Shown here: positions 1 through 7,037 of the stretch, piece after piece
How the letters are laid out: every line of letters begins with the position of its first letter
How positions within the stretch are numbered: position 1 is the stretch's first letter
Source: Novosphingobium sp.
GTDB lineage: Bacteria; Pseudomonadota; Alphaproteobacteria; Sphingomonadales; Sphingomonadaceae
Direction: 5' to 3'
NCBI GenBank assembly: GCA_028697875.1
Contig: JAQVEQ010000031.1
Span: 1-19,268 of the forward strand
DNA length: 19,268 nucleotides
Position numbers and translations under genes: made by a program
The notes under the pieces: model-generated
What the model saw: the letters and a program-made list of their open reading frames with translations, nothing else
The model's database searches: none
What the model was told of the DNA's origin: nothing

Positions 1-766
1 TGCCGCCGGGGATGCGCACGATCGCGTCGGGCCGCAGCCGTCCGTCCTCGGTCTCGATCGACTGTTCGAGGAAGAAATCGGTATGTTCGGCCAGCCCGCA
101 TTGTTCGAGCAGGTTCTGCAACGCCCGTTCGCCCCAGCGGCCGCGCGCCTTGGGGGCATTGGTCAGGCTGTTGCCCAGCCGCTGCGCCTCGCGCCGGACC
201 TGCTCCTGCCCTTCGCGCATCTCGCTGATGACGCCGTGGAGCAGGCCGAAGGCATTGACGCGCTTTTCCTCCAGTTCCCTGACCTGCTCCTCATAGGCCT
301 TGAGCCGCTGGCCCACGGGTTCGAGCAGCGCCTTGATCTTGGCCTCGGAGCTTTTTTCGGCATGGCCGAAGCGCTCGTTCGCGCGTTCGAGGAACGCCTC
401 CTGCGCTTTCGACAGGACGGCCGAGCCGGTGTTCTGGAATTCCTTGAGCAATTGCTCGCGCGTTTCCATCAGCAGGCGTTTCTGTTCCTCGAACCCGGCG
501 GCCTGCGCCTTGAGCGCGGTCAGCTCCTCGCGCGCGAGGTCCAGCCTGCCCGCAAGCTCGTCCGCGTGCCGCGCCCGTTCGCTCGCCGCGGCCAGTTCGG
601 TGATCGCCTGGCGGAACCGGCCGTCCAGCTCCTTCGCCTCGGCCTCGCGCGCGGCCAGCGCGGCGCGCGCCTCCGCCGCCGGGCGCGAACCGGAAAACCA
701 GCCGGCGGCAACGCCGATCAGCAGACCGAGAACGAGGGCGGCAAGGGCAAGGAGCGTCGGATCCAT
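1..766 (-). CDS. rmuC: DNA recombination protein RmuC (3' part outside window)
   Basis: The minus strand is open from ATG at 766 to the window edge, giving the first 255 residues of an RmuC-family protein. Residues 4-22 form one hydrophobic segment, a likely membrane anchor. Residues 26 to about 200 are Ala/Glu/Arg-rich with the look of a long coiled coil. The RmuC core then begins with RGRWGE at 208-213, followed by LQNLLEQCGL. RmuC proteins carry a predicted nuclease-like fold and limit inversions at short repeats in E. coli; the exact reaction is not settled. The gene lies 68 nt after def on the same strand, so recR-def-rmuC is probably one transcription unit. The ribosome binding site is weak (AGGCGG very close to the start). 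The C-terminal half of the domain cannot be seen here. Confidence 0.92.
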   Translation of the reverse strand, partial: MDPTLLALAALVLGLLIGVAAGWFSGSRPAAEARAALAAREAEAKELDGRFRQAITELAAASERARHADELAGRLDLAREELTALKAQAAGFEEQKRLLMETREQLLKEFQNTGSAVLSKAQEAFLERANERFGHAEKSSEAKIKALLEPVGQRLKAYEEQVRELEEKRVNAFGLLHGVISEMREGQEQVRREAQRLGNSLTNAPKARGRWGERALQNLLEQCGLAEHTDFFLEQSIETEDGRLRPDAIVRIPGG

Positions 767-834
767 GCCGCCTGACTAAGCGGAACGGAGGGGGAACGCC
801 AGAGCTATCGCAAATTTATCCCCGAAGCGGGAAA

Positions 835-1404
835 TCACGCCGCCTTGCGCAGCTTCTCCAGCTTCTTGAGCGCCATGTTGCGCTTGAGGCGCGAAAGGTG
901 GTCAATGAAAAGAATGCCTTCGAGATGGTCCATCTCGTGCTGGAGGCAGGTGGCCAGCAGCCCGTCCATGTCCTCTTCGTGGGTGTTGCCGTCGATGTCC
1001 TGCCAGCGCGCGCGGATGCGGGCCGGGCGTTCGACCTCGGCATAGATTTCCGGCACCGAAAGGCAGCCTTCCTGGTAAACCGAGTGTTCTTCCGACGGAT
1101 CGAGGATCTCGGGGTTGATGAACACCAGCGGTTCCTTCCTGGTCGGCTGGTGATAGTGCTCGTGCCCGCCGTGCGAATGGCACAGTTCGGGCTCGGCGTC
1201 CTCGTCCTCGGGCTGGAGGTCGATCACCAGCACGCGCAGCGGCACACCGACCTGGATCGCGGCAAGGCCGATGCCGGGGGCATCGTACATCGTCTCGAAC
1301 ATGTCGGCGACGAGGGTCTTCAGTTCGTCATCGAACGCTTCGACCGGCTTGGAGACGGTCTTCAGCCGGGAGTCCGGCACTTCCAGGATTTCGCGAATGG
1401 CCAT
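835..1404 (-). CDS. def: peptide deformylase with a His-rich insert
   Basis: Peptide deformylase, 189 aa, removes the formyl group from the N-terminal methionine of new proteins using a bound metal, usually Fe(II). All three signature motifs are present: GIGLAAIQVG at 44-53, EGCLSV at 112-117 and QHEMDH at 155-160. The metal ligands are therefore C114, H156 and H160, and the catalytic residue is E157. Between the second strand and the central sheet (about 64-91) lies an acidic then His-rich insert, with C75, H76, H78, H81, H83 and H85 packed together; classic deformylases lack it. The gene is downstream of recR on the same strand, and its partner enzyme Fmt is encoded just across the divergent promoter region. 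The start at 1404 gives the canonical N-terminus (MAIREIL), although no strong Shine-Dalgarno is visible. Confidence 0.97.
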   Translation of the reverse strand: MAIREILEVPDSRLKTVSKPVEAFDDELKTLVADMFETMYDAPGIGLAAIQVGVPLRVLVIDLQPEDEDAEPELCHSHGGHEHYHQPTRKEPLVFINPEILDPSEEHSVYQEGCLSVPEIYAEVERPARIRARWQDIDGNTHEEDMDGLLATCLQHEMDHLEGILFIDHLSRLKRNMALKKLEKLRKAA

Positions 1405-1494
1405 GGGGTGCAGATAATGCGCACATGGCCTTGCTGCAAGCCATGCGTGCGCCTGCCCGCCCCGCTGCGACCAAGCCTTGTGGCAAGTCTCGCT

Positions 1495-1516
1495 CCCCTC
1501 CCGCTTGCGGGAGGGG
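1495..1516. repeat. palindromic intergenic repeat between recR and def
   Basis: A perfect 10-bp inverted repeat, CCCCTCCCGC / GCGGGAGGGG, is separated by TT and followed on the plus strand by a G-rich tail (CTGGGGGTGGG). It sits 14 nt beyond the recR stop codon. There is no T-run after it in the direction of recR transcription, so it does not look like a normal intrinsic terminator. From memory, the same palindrome with a GGGTGGG tail occurs many times in sphingomonad genomes, often between genes. It may still slow transcription or protect the recR end of the message. Confidence 0.75.
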
Positions 1517-1530
1517 CTGGGGGTGGGTTT

Positions 1531-2127
1531 TCACCCCACCGGCCGCCGCGCGCGCAGCGCCTGCGCCAAAGTCCCCTCGTCGAGGTAGTCGAGTTCGCCC
1601 CCCACCGGCAGTCCGTGGGCCAATTGGGTGATACGCACCGGATAGCCTTCCAGCCGCTCCGCAATGTAGTGCGCGGTGGTCTGTCCTTCGAGCGTGGCGT
1701 TCATCGCCAGCACGACCTCGTCGATCCCGCCCGCCGCCACGCGATCGATCAGCTGCGTAATGGTCAGGTCTTCCGGCCGCACCCCTTCGAGCGCCGAAAG
1801 CCGCCCGCCCAGCACGTGATAGCGCCCGGTGAACAGCTTCGCCCGGTCGAGCGCCCACAGGTCGGCCACGTCTTCCACCACGCACAGGCTGCGCCGGTCG
1901 CGCCGGGGATCGACGCAAATGCCGCACGGGTCGCGCGTATCGACATTGCCGCACGTCGAACATTCGACGAGACTTTCCTGCACCGCCGCCAAGGCGCCAA
2001 CGAGCTGGACCAGCGCGGTTTCGCGCCGTTTCACCAGCCACAGCACCGCCCGCCGGGCGGAGCGCGGTCCCAGCCCCGGCAGCCGCGCCAATGCAGCGGC
2101 GAGAGTCTCGATCTCTTGCGATGCCAT
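1531..2127 (-). CDS. recR: recombination mediator RecR
   Basis: RecR, 198 aa, works with RecF and RecO to load RecA onto single-stranded gaps. It starts with a helix-hairpin-helix (LPGLGPRSARR near 16-26). A four-cysteine zinc finger follows (C56, C59, C68, C71), then a Toprim domain beginning with VVED at 83-86 and GRYHVLGG at 101-108. I chose ATG at 2127, giving MASQEIE, because the longer reading frame adds 14 residues that the family lacks and would leave almost no space before divergent fmt (start 2181). The gene is complete and of normal length. The dnaX and YbaB genes that flank recR in many bacteria are not in this window. Confidence 0.97.
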   Translation of the reverse strand: MASQEIETLAAALARLPGLGPRSARRAVLWLVKRRETALVQLVGALAAVQESLVECSTCGNVDTRDPCGICVDPRRDRRSLCVVEDVADLWALDRAKLFTGRYHVLGGRLSALEGVRPEDLTITQLIDRVAAGGIDEVVLAMNATLEGQTTAHYIAERLEGYPVRITQLAHGLPVGGELDYLDEGTLAQALRARRPVG

Positions 2128-2180
2128 GGGGCCGGAGATAGGGCTTTCGTCCCGAACACGAAAGGCCACACGAGCCGCTT

Positions 2181-3086
2181 ATGCGCATCATCTTCATGGG
2201 AACGCCGGACTTCGCCGTACCGACACTGGCCGCGCTGCACGATGCGGGGCACACGATCGCGGCCGTCTATACCCAGCCGCCGCGCCGCGCGGGCCGGGGC
2301 AAGCAACTCCAGCCTTCTCCCGTGCAGAAAGAGGCGGAAATCCGCCATATCCCGGTCCGCTGCCCGGAAACGCTGAAGGACTTCGAAGCGCAGGCGGACT
2401 TCGCCGCGCTCGACGCCGACGTGGCAGTGGTTGCCGCCTATGGCCTGATCCTGCCGGTGCCGGTGCTCGAAGCGCCGAAGCACGGCTGCCTCAACGTCCA
2501 CGCTTCGATCCTGCCGCACTGGCGCGGGGCCGCACCGATCCAGCGCGCGATCCTGGCGGGCGACCATGTGACGGGTGTGACGATCATGCAGATGGAAAAG
2601 GGGCTCGACACCGGGCCGATGCTGGCCACCGCCCGCACGCCCATAGAGCGCAAGACCGCGGGCGAGCTGACCGCGGAACTGGCCGAACTGGGCGCGCAAC
2701 TGATGGTCGGCTCGCTGATCGACCTCGCCGCGCTCCATCCCGTGCCGCAGGACAATGCCGAAGCGACTTACGCGCCCAAGATCGACAAGAGCGAGGCGAA
2801 GATCGACTTCTTCCGCGACGCCGAATTCATCGAACGGCAAGTGCGCGCCTTCGCCCCCGCCCCCGGCGCATTCTTCGAACTGGACAAGGAACGTTACCGC
2901 GTGCTCGCCGCCGACGTGGTCGGGCGCGAGGGGATGGCGGGCACAGTGCTGGACGACCGGCTGACCATCGCTTGCGGCCACGGCGCGATCCGCCCCACCA
3001 CGATCCAGCGCGCGGGCAAGCCGGCCATGGATGCCGCCGCCCTGCTGCGCGGCAGGCCGATCCCGGCAGGAACGGTGATCCGGTGA
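2181..3086 (+). CDS. fmt: methionyl-tRNA formyltransferase
   Basis: Fmt, 301 aa, transfers a formyl group from 10-formyltetrahydrofolate to methionyl-tRNA for translation initiation. The N-terminus has the family signature MRIIFMGTPDFAVP. The catalytic site is visible as N105 and H107 in the LNVHASILPHWRGAAPIQ segment, with D143 in GLDTG. The C-terminal OB-like domain follows (about 205-301) with a slightly short tail. The gene faces away from recR, with 53 bp between the starts to hold both promoters. It pairs functionally with def, which is encoded about 800 bp away on the other strand; fmt/def linkage is very common in bacteria. Confidence 0.97.
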   Translation: MRIIFMGTPDFAVPTLAALHDAGHTIAAVYTQPPRRAGRGKQLQPSPVQKEAEIRHIPVRCPETLKDFEAQADFAALDADVAVVAAYGLILPVPVLEAPKHGCLNVHASILPHWRGAAPIQRAILAGDHVTGVTIMQMEKGLDTGPMLATARTPIERKTAGELTAELAELGAQLMVGSLIDLAALHPVPQDNAEATYAPKIDKSEAKIDFFRDAEFIERQVRAFAPAPGAFFELDKERYRVLAADVVGREGMAGTVLDDRLTIACGHGAIRPTTIQRAGKPAMDAAALLRGRPIPAGTVIR

Positions 3087-3103
3087 CGGCCGTGCGCGTG
3101 TTT

Positions 3104-3169
3104 CGACAGGCTCAGCACGAGCGGGCATTGTATCCCATGCGCCAACATCCGCTCAGCCTGAGCCTGTCG
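3104..3169. repeat. inverted REP-like repeat between fmt and truA
   Basis: The arms at 3104-3124 (CGACAGGCTCAG then CACGAGCGG) and 3149-3169 (CCGCTC then AGCCTGAGCCTGTCG) are inverted copies, matching at 18 of 21 positions, with a 24-nt spacer. The core GACAGGCTCAG resembles a short repeat that I recall as frequent in intergenic regions of sphingomonads. The element fills most of the 115-bp fmt-truA gap. It could fold as a hairpin in the shared message, but it has no T-run and need not end transcription. Confidence 0.75.
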
Positions 3170-3201
3170 CAGGCCACGCGAACCAGCGTCACCGACCAAT
3201 C

Positions 3202-3948
3202 ATGACCCGCTTCGCCCTCACGATCGAATTCGACGGCGGCCCGTTCATGGGCCTGCAACGCCAGGCCCATGGGCCGAGCGTGCAGCAGGCCGTGGAAGAG
3301 GCCGTGTTCAAAGTGACGGGCGAGGACGTGCGGATGCATTCGGCCGGGCGGACCGACGCCGGGGTCCATGCGCTGGCCATGCGCAGCCATGTCGACATCG
3401 CCAAGCCGTTCACCCCGTTCCGCCTGATGGAGGCGCTGAACGCGCGGCTGCGGCCCGACCCGGTGGCGGTGATCGCCTGCGAGGCGGTGGCGGACGACTG
3501 GCACGCGCGGTTTTCCTGCATCGGGCGCAGCTATCTCTACCGCATCGTCAACCGCCGCGCGCCGTTGGCGCTGGAACGCGGCCGGGCGTGGCACGTCACG
3601 CGCCCGCTGGATGCACAGGCGATGCAGCGCGCGGCGCAGGCGCTGGTCGGACGGCACGATTTCACCACTTTCCGCTCGGTCCATTGCCAGGCGCAGGACC
3701 CGGTCAAGACGCTCGACCGGCTCGACGTGCGGCGAGAGGGCGAGCTGGTGCTGATCGAAGCGGCGGCGCGCAGTTTCCTCCACCACCAGGTCCGTTCCAT
3801 GGTCGGCACGCTGGCGCTGGTCGGCCTCGGCCAATGGCGCGAGGAACAGGTGGGCCAGGCCCTCGCCGCGCGCGACCGCACGGCTTTGGGCCTCAACGCC
3901 CCGCCGGAAGGACTCTATTTCGTCGAGGCACAATACCCCGGCGAATGA
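3202..3948 (+). CDS. truA: tRNA pseudouridine(38-40) synthase TruA
   Basis: TruA, 248 aa, converts uridines 38, 39 and 40 in the anticodon arm of many tRNAs to pseudouridine. The catalytic aspartate is D52 within AGRTDAGVHA (48-57). Other family signatures are the N-terminal FDGGPFMGLQRQ (10-21), RSYLYRI in the middle, and the C-terminal half motif FLHHQVRSMVG. The usual Trp of GWQRQ is Leu here (GLQRQ), which I regard as lineage variation. It follows fmt after the palindromic repeat, on the same strand, and converges with cobS, leaving only 48 bp between the two stops. No good terminator is visible in that gap. Confidence 0.97.
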   Translation: MTRFALTIEFDGGPFMGLQRQAHGPSVQQAVEEAVFKVTGEDVRMHSAGRTDAGVHALAMRSHVDIAKPFTPFRLMEALNARLRPDPVAVIACEAVADDWHARFSCIGRSYLYRIVNRRAPLALERGRAWHVTRPLDAQAMQRAAQALVGRHDFTTFRSVHCQAQDPVKTLDRLDVRREGELVLIEAAARSFLHHQVRSMVGTLALVGLGQWREEQVGQALAARDRTALGLNAPPEGLYFVEAQYPGE

Positions 3949-3996
3949 GCCGGGATTGCGGGCAACCGGAGGCCGCGCGGCAATGACTGACCGGAA

Positions 3997-4989
3997 TCAG
4001 GCCTTGGCGACCACGCTTTCGGGCAGTTCGGTGCCGAACACGCGCTGGTAGTATTCGGCCACCAGCATCCGTTCCGCCTCGTCGCACTTGTTGAGGAACG
4101 AAAGGCGGAAGGCGAAGCCGACGTCCTTGAAGATCGCCGCGTTCTGCGCCCAGGTGATGACCGTGCGCGGGCTCATCACGGTGGAGATATCGCCGTTGAT
4201 GAAGCCCTGGCGGGTCAGGTCGGCCACCCGCACCATCTGCGCGATCACCGCGGGATCGGTATCCGGGTTCTTCGCGTGGACGATCTTCTGTTCCGTCTCG
4301 GCCGGCAGGTAGTTGAGGCCGACCACGATGTTCCAGCGGTCCATCTGGCCCTGGTTGATCTGCTGCGTGCCGTGATAGAGCCCGCTGGTGTCGCCCAGAC
4401 CGACCGTATTCGCCGTGGCGAACAGGCGGAAGTTGGGATCGGGGCGGATCACCCGGTTCTGGTCGAGCAGGGTCAGCTTGCCTTCGGTTTCCAGCACGCG
4501 CTGGATCACGAACATCACGTCCGGGCGGCCGGCGTCGTATTCGTCGAACACCAGCGCCACCGGGTGCTGCAAGGCCCACGGCAGCAGGCCTTCGCGGAAT
4601 TCCGTCACCTGCAAGCCGTCGCGCAGGACGATGGCGTCGCGCCCGATCAGGTCGATACGGCTGATATGCGCGTCGAGGTTGATGCGGATGCACGGCCATT
4701 TGAGGCGGGCGGCCACCTGTTCGATATGGGTCGACTTGCCGGTGCCGTGATAGCCCTGGACCATGACGCGGCGGTTGAAAGCGAAGCCCGCGAGGATCGC
4801 CAGCGTCGTGTCCGGATCGAACACGTAGCTCGGATCGAGATCGGGCACCCGTTCGTCCGCCTCGGAAAAGGCGGGGACTTTCATGTCGATATCGATGCCG
4901 AAGACGTCGCGCACGCTGACTTCGGTATCGGGCGCGGGCAGCACCGTCTTGGCGCCGTGTTCGAATGCTTTGTCGGTCATGTCGTTCAT
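3997..4989 (-). CDS. cobS: cobaltochelatase AAA+ subunit CobS
   Basis: CobS, 330 aa, is the AAA+ ATPase subunit of the aerobic cobaltochelatase (CobN-CobS-CobT) that inserts cobalt into hydrogenobyrinic acid a,c-diamide during B12 synthesis. Walker A is GYHGTGKST at 79-87, Walker B is LVFDEYD at 146-152, and a sensor segment is FRLFATANT at 187-195. The N-terminal region (about 20-55) matches the CobS-specific part. I start at ATG 4989 (MNDMTDK); ATG 4980 is equally possible. The longer frame from 5028 adds a non-family tail. The partner gene cobT, which usually follows cobS directly, is not here, because truA converges on this gene instead. cobS lies 66 bp downstream of the HxlR-type regulator on the same strand and may be read through from it. 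Confidence 0.95.
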   Translation of the reverse strand: MNDMTDKAFEHGAKTVLPAPDTEVSVRDVFGIDIDMKVPAFSEADERVPDLDPSYVFDPDTTLAILAGFAFNRRVMVQGYHGTGKSTHIEQVAARLKWPCIRINLDAHISRIDLIGRDAIVLRDGLQVTEFREGLLPWALQHPVALVFDEYDAGRPDVMFVIQRVLETEGKLTLLDQNRVIRPDPNFRLFATANTVGLGDTSGLYHGTQQINQGQMDRWNIVVGLNYLPAETEQKIVHAKNPDTDPAVIAQMVRVADLTRQGFINGDISTVMSPRTVITWAQNAAIFKDVGFAFRLSFLNKCDEAERMLVAEYYQRVFGTELPESVVAKA

Positions 4990-5055
4990 CTCGGGGACTC
5001 GCCTATACGCGCGCGCGTTGCGCTGCAACAGGCTTTGGCCGCTTTTCGAGAGCCG

Positions 5056-5766
5056 TCAGGCGCATTTGGGCGGGAGAGAGAAGACCGCGAAGACTTTGCG
5101 CGCCAGTTCCCTGTCGCCAGTAACGGTCAGTTCCCCTTCCGCCTCCACCGCGTCGAGCGGTTGCTTGCCATAGGCGACGCGCAAGTACGGCAGGGGCCGG
5201 TTCATCCGCACGGTGAAGTCGGGCACGGAATCGCCCTCCGCCGCGCGCGCCACTGCCAGTTCCCCGTCCGCCAGCCGCGCGAAGTACGCATCTTCCCCCA
5301 CTTCGAAGCGCATCGTCGCGGCCAGCGGCCGCGCCGCCTCGCGGTCGAGCATCGTGCGCATCGACAGCATGAGCGAGACGGGCGACAGCGGCAGGGCCGG
5401 ATTGTGCCCCGGCGAACGCGCGGCCCAACGGCCCAGTTCCTGGATCGCCGGCTCCGCCATGTAACCCCATTCGGTCAGTTCGTAGACTTGCGCGGCGGCG
5501 GGCGGCGGCAGCTTGCGCTTCACCAGCACGCCCGCCTCCTCCAGCCCTTCCAGCCGCTCGGTCAGCACTTTGGCGCTGATCCCGGGCAGACTGGCGCGAA
5601 GGTCGGAAAAACGCCGCGCGCCGAGCATTAATTCCCGGACGATCAGCAGCGACCAACGCTCCCCGATCAGTTCGAGCGCGAAGGCCGTCCCGCAGGCGTC
5701 GCCATACCATTTGCCATGCTCGCGCCCGTGCCCTTTCGACCCTTTAGTTTCTTTTTGTAACTTCAT
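5056..5766 (-). CDS. HxlR-family winged-helix regulator with C-terminal SCP2-like domain
   Basis: Predicted cytoplasmic transcription factor of 236 aa. Residues 20-110 form the HxlR-type winged helix, with GTAFALELIGERWSLLIVRE, then RRFSDLRASLPGISAKVLTERL as the recognition region, and QVYELTEWG at the wing. C25, just ahead of the first helix, is where many HxlR/DUF24 proteins have a redox- or electrophile-sensing cysteine. HxlR proteins are usually about 100-150 aa. The extra residues from about 130 to 236 resemble a small SCP2-like lipid-binding fold, judged by pattern only (TVRMNRP, EGELTVTGD, ARKVFAVF). The ATG at 5766 gives the family-like N-terminus; an in-frame ATG at 5829 would add 21 residues. 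The gene is divergent from the VOC/GST genes, which it probably controls, and it precedes cobS. Confidence 0.85.
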   Translation of the reverse strand: MKLQKETKGSKGHGREHGKWYGDACGTAFALELIGERWSLLIVRELMLGARRFSDLRASLPGISAKVLTERLEGLEEAGVLVKRKLPPPAAAQVYELTEWGYMAEPAIQELGRWAARSPGHNPALPLSPVSLMLSMRTMLDREAARPLAATMRFEVGEDAYFARLADGELAVARAAEGDSVPDFTVRMNRPLPYLRVAYGKQPLDAVEAEGELTVTGDRELARKVFAVFSLPPKCA

Positions 5767-5784
5767 AGTTGCCTTTTGTAACTT
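5753..5784. promoter_or_regulatory. direct-repeat candidate operator for the HxlR-type regulator
   Basis: Two identical 11-bp copies of TTTTGTAACTT occur at 5753-5763 and 5774-5784, exactly 21 bp apart, or two helical turns, so both would face the same side of the DNA. They lie in the 66-bp space between the divergent regulator and VOC gene and run into the regulator's own first codons. The left copy encodes KLQK right after its start methionine. This is the placement expected for an autoregulatory operator that also controls the VOC/GST genes. As I recall, B. subtilis HxlR acts at direct repeats upstream of its target operon. Binding is inferred. Confidence 0.5.
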
Positions 5785-5832
5785 ATCAGCACACAACGAC
5801 GCAAGACGATTCGCCTTGAAGGAACACATGCC

Positions 5833-6264
5833 ATGCAGAGAATGATCTTCATCAACCTGCCCGTAGAAAACCTGCCCAACGCCAAGGCATTCTATGAAGC
5901 GATCGGTTTCATCAACGAGCCACGCTTCACCGACGAGACCGCCGCCGCGATGCAATGGTCGGACACCATCGCGGTCATGCTGCTGACACACGAAAAGTGG
6001 AAGAGTTTCACGACCCGCCCAATTCCCGGCCGCGATGCCAGCGAAGTCATGCTGTGCGTGAACTGCGAAAGCCGCGAGGAGGTGGACCGCCTGACCGACA
6101 CCGCCGGCGTCCATGGCGGCACAGCGGACGTCAACCCCGCGCAGGATCACGGCTTCATGATGAACCGCACCTTCGCCGACCCGGACGGCCATGTCTGGGA
6201 AGCGATGTGGATGGACCCCGCGGTCGCCGGCGCCGACGCCCACATATCCGAGGCACACGCATAA
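5833..6264 (+). CDS. VOC-family (glyoxalase/bleomycin-resistance fold) protein
   Basis: A single-chain vicinal-oxygen-chelate protein of 143 aa, made of two beta-alpha-beta-beta-beta modules. Signatures are INLPVENLPNAKAFYEAIGF at the N-terminus, FTDETAAAMQW in the first module, and DHGFMMNRTFADPDGHVWE then MWMDP at the end. The final Glu of HVWE is the usual last metal ligand. It resembles the glyoxalase-like lactoylglutathione lyase relatives often annotated only as VOC protein, and its substrate cannot be told from sequence. Shine-Dalgarno AAGGAAC lies about 9 nt before the ATG. It is the first gene of a plus-strand run (VOC, GST, VOC, VOC) facing away from the HxlR-type regulator, and GST follows after 32 bp. 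Confidence 0.88.
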   Translation: MQRMIFINLPVENLPNAKAFYEAIGFINEPRFTDETAAAMQWSDTIAVMLLTHEKWKSFTTRPIPGRDASEVMLCVNCESREEVDRLTDTAGVHGGTADVNPAQDHGFMMNRTFADPDGHVWEAMWMDPAVAGADAHISEAHA

Positions 6265-6296
6265 GCCCGCCCGCACGAACCGAAGGAATGGCGACC

Positions 6297-6992
6297 ATGC
6301 CGCACGATGCCCCGGCCACACAGCCGGTCCCAACGATCACCGGCTTTTCCAACGTTCCCGATTTTGCCAAGGGCCTGGTGCGCGATCTGCGCATCCGCTG
6401 GGCGATGGAGGAAACCGGCCGCCCCTATCGCACGGAGTTGTTCGACGCGATGGCCGAACGGCCGGAAGGCTACCGGCAATGGCAGCCTTTCGGGCAGGTT
6501 CCCGCCTTCGACGACGGCACGGTGCGCATGTTCGAAAGCGGGGCGATCCTGCTCTATCTCGGCGACCGCGACGAACGCCTGCTGCCGTCCGACCCGCAGA
6601 TGCGCTGGCAGGCGGTTTCGTGGCTGATCGCCGCGCTGAACAGCATTGAGCCGGCGCTGATGCAAATTGTCAGCATGGACGTGTTCCATGCGGGAAAAGA
6701 CTGGGCCCGCGCTGCCCGTGCCGCCGCCGCTGGACTGGCCGGACAACGATTGGCCAGCCTGTCCAACGCACTGGGCGACCGCGAATGGCTCGCGGGCACC
6801 TTTTCCGTAGCCGACATCGCGATGATCGGTGTTCTGCGCAACGTGCAGCACACCGACATGCTCGACGCGTTCCCGGCCCTCGCCGCCTATCGCGCACGGG
6901 GTGAGGCGCGCCCGGCCTTCGCGAAGGCGCTGGCCGACCAGATAGCGGGCTTCGCGGACCACGCCGAAAACACAGAAAACGAAAACGCCTGA
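6297..6992 (+). CDS. glutathione S-transferase family protein
   Basis: Predicted soluble glutathione S-transferase, 231 aa. The N-terminal thioredoxin-like domain ends with the glutathione-site landmarks GQVPAF (66-71, with the cis-proline) and ESGAI (80-84). The all-helical C-terminal domain contains SVADIAMIGVLR, the N-capping-box helix typical of the fold. Around the expected catalytic position the sequence is GFSNVPDF, so I cannot name a Ser, Tyr or Cys class with confidence. I chose the ATG at 6297 because GAAGGA stands 9 nt before it, whereas the ATG at 6288 directly abuts that Shine-Dalgarno. Placed between VOC genes, it suggests conjugation of glutathione to a reactive compound, with the VOC proteins acting on it or on the adduct. 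That is inference. Confidence 0.9.
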   Translation: MPHDAPATQPVPTITGFSNVPDFAKGLVRDLRIRWAMEETGRPYRTELFDAMAERPEGYRQWQPFGQVPAFDDGTVRMFESGAILLYLGDRDERLLPSDPQMRWQAVSWLIAALNSIEPALMQIVSMDVFHAGKDWARAARAAAAGLAGQRLASLSNALGDREWLAGTFSVADIAMIGVLRNVQHTDMLDAFPALAAYRARGEARPAFAKALADQIAGFADHAENTENENA

Positions 6993-7037
6993 ACGGCAAC
7001 GGCACGCCTTGATGGCGGCCGAATGGGGAGATGAACG

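Noticed and set aside
83..775. 230-codon plus-strand frame at the left edge
   Set aside because: It lies opposite rmuC, whose minus-strand translation has a membrane anchor, coiled coil and RGRWGE; the plus frame is its shadow.
898..2376. 492-codon plus-strand frame across def and recR
   Set aside because: It spans two genes with intact catalytic motifs on the minus strand plus the repeat between them; it is not a plausible protein.
4990..5055. Possible B12 riboswitch ahead of cobS
   Set aside because: Only 66 nt separate cobS from the gene before it, far too short for a cobalamin riboswitch, and no B12-box-like sequence is seen.
5955..6296. Upstream extension of the GST frame through the first VOC gene
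   Set aside because: It overlaps the VOC coding sequence in another frame, and the extension has no GST-like sequence. The Shine-Dalgarno supports ATG 6297.
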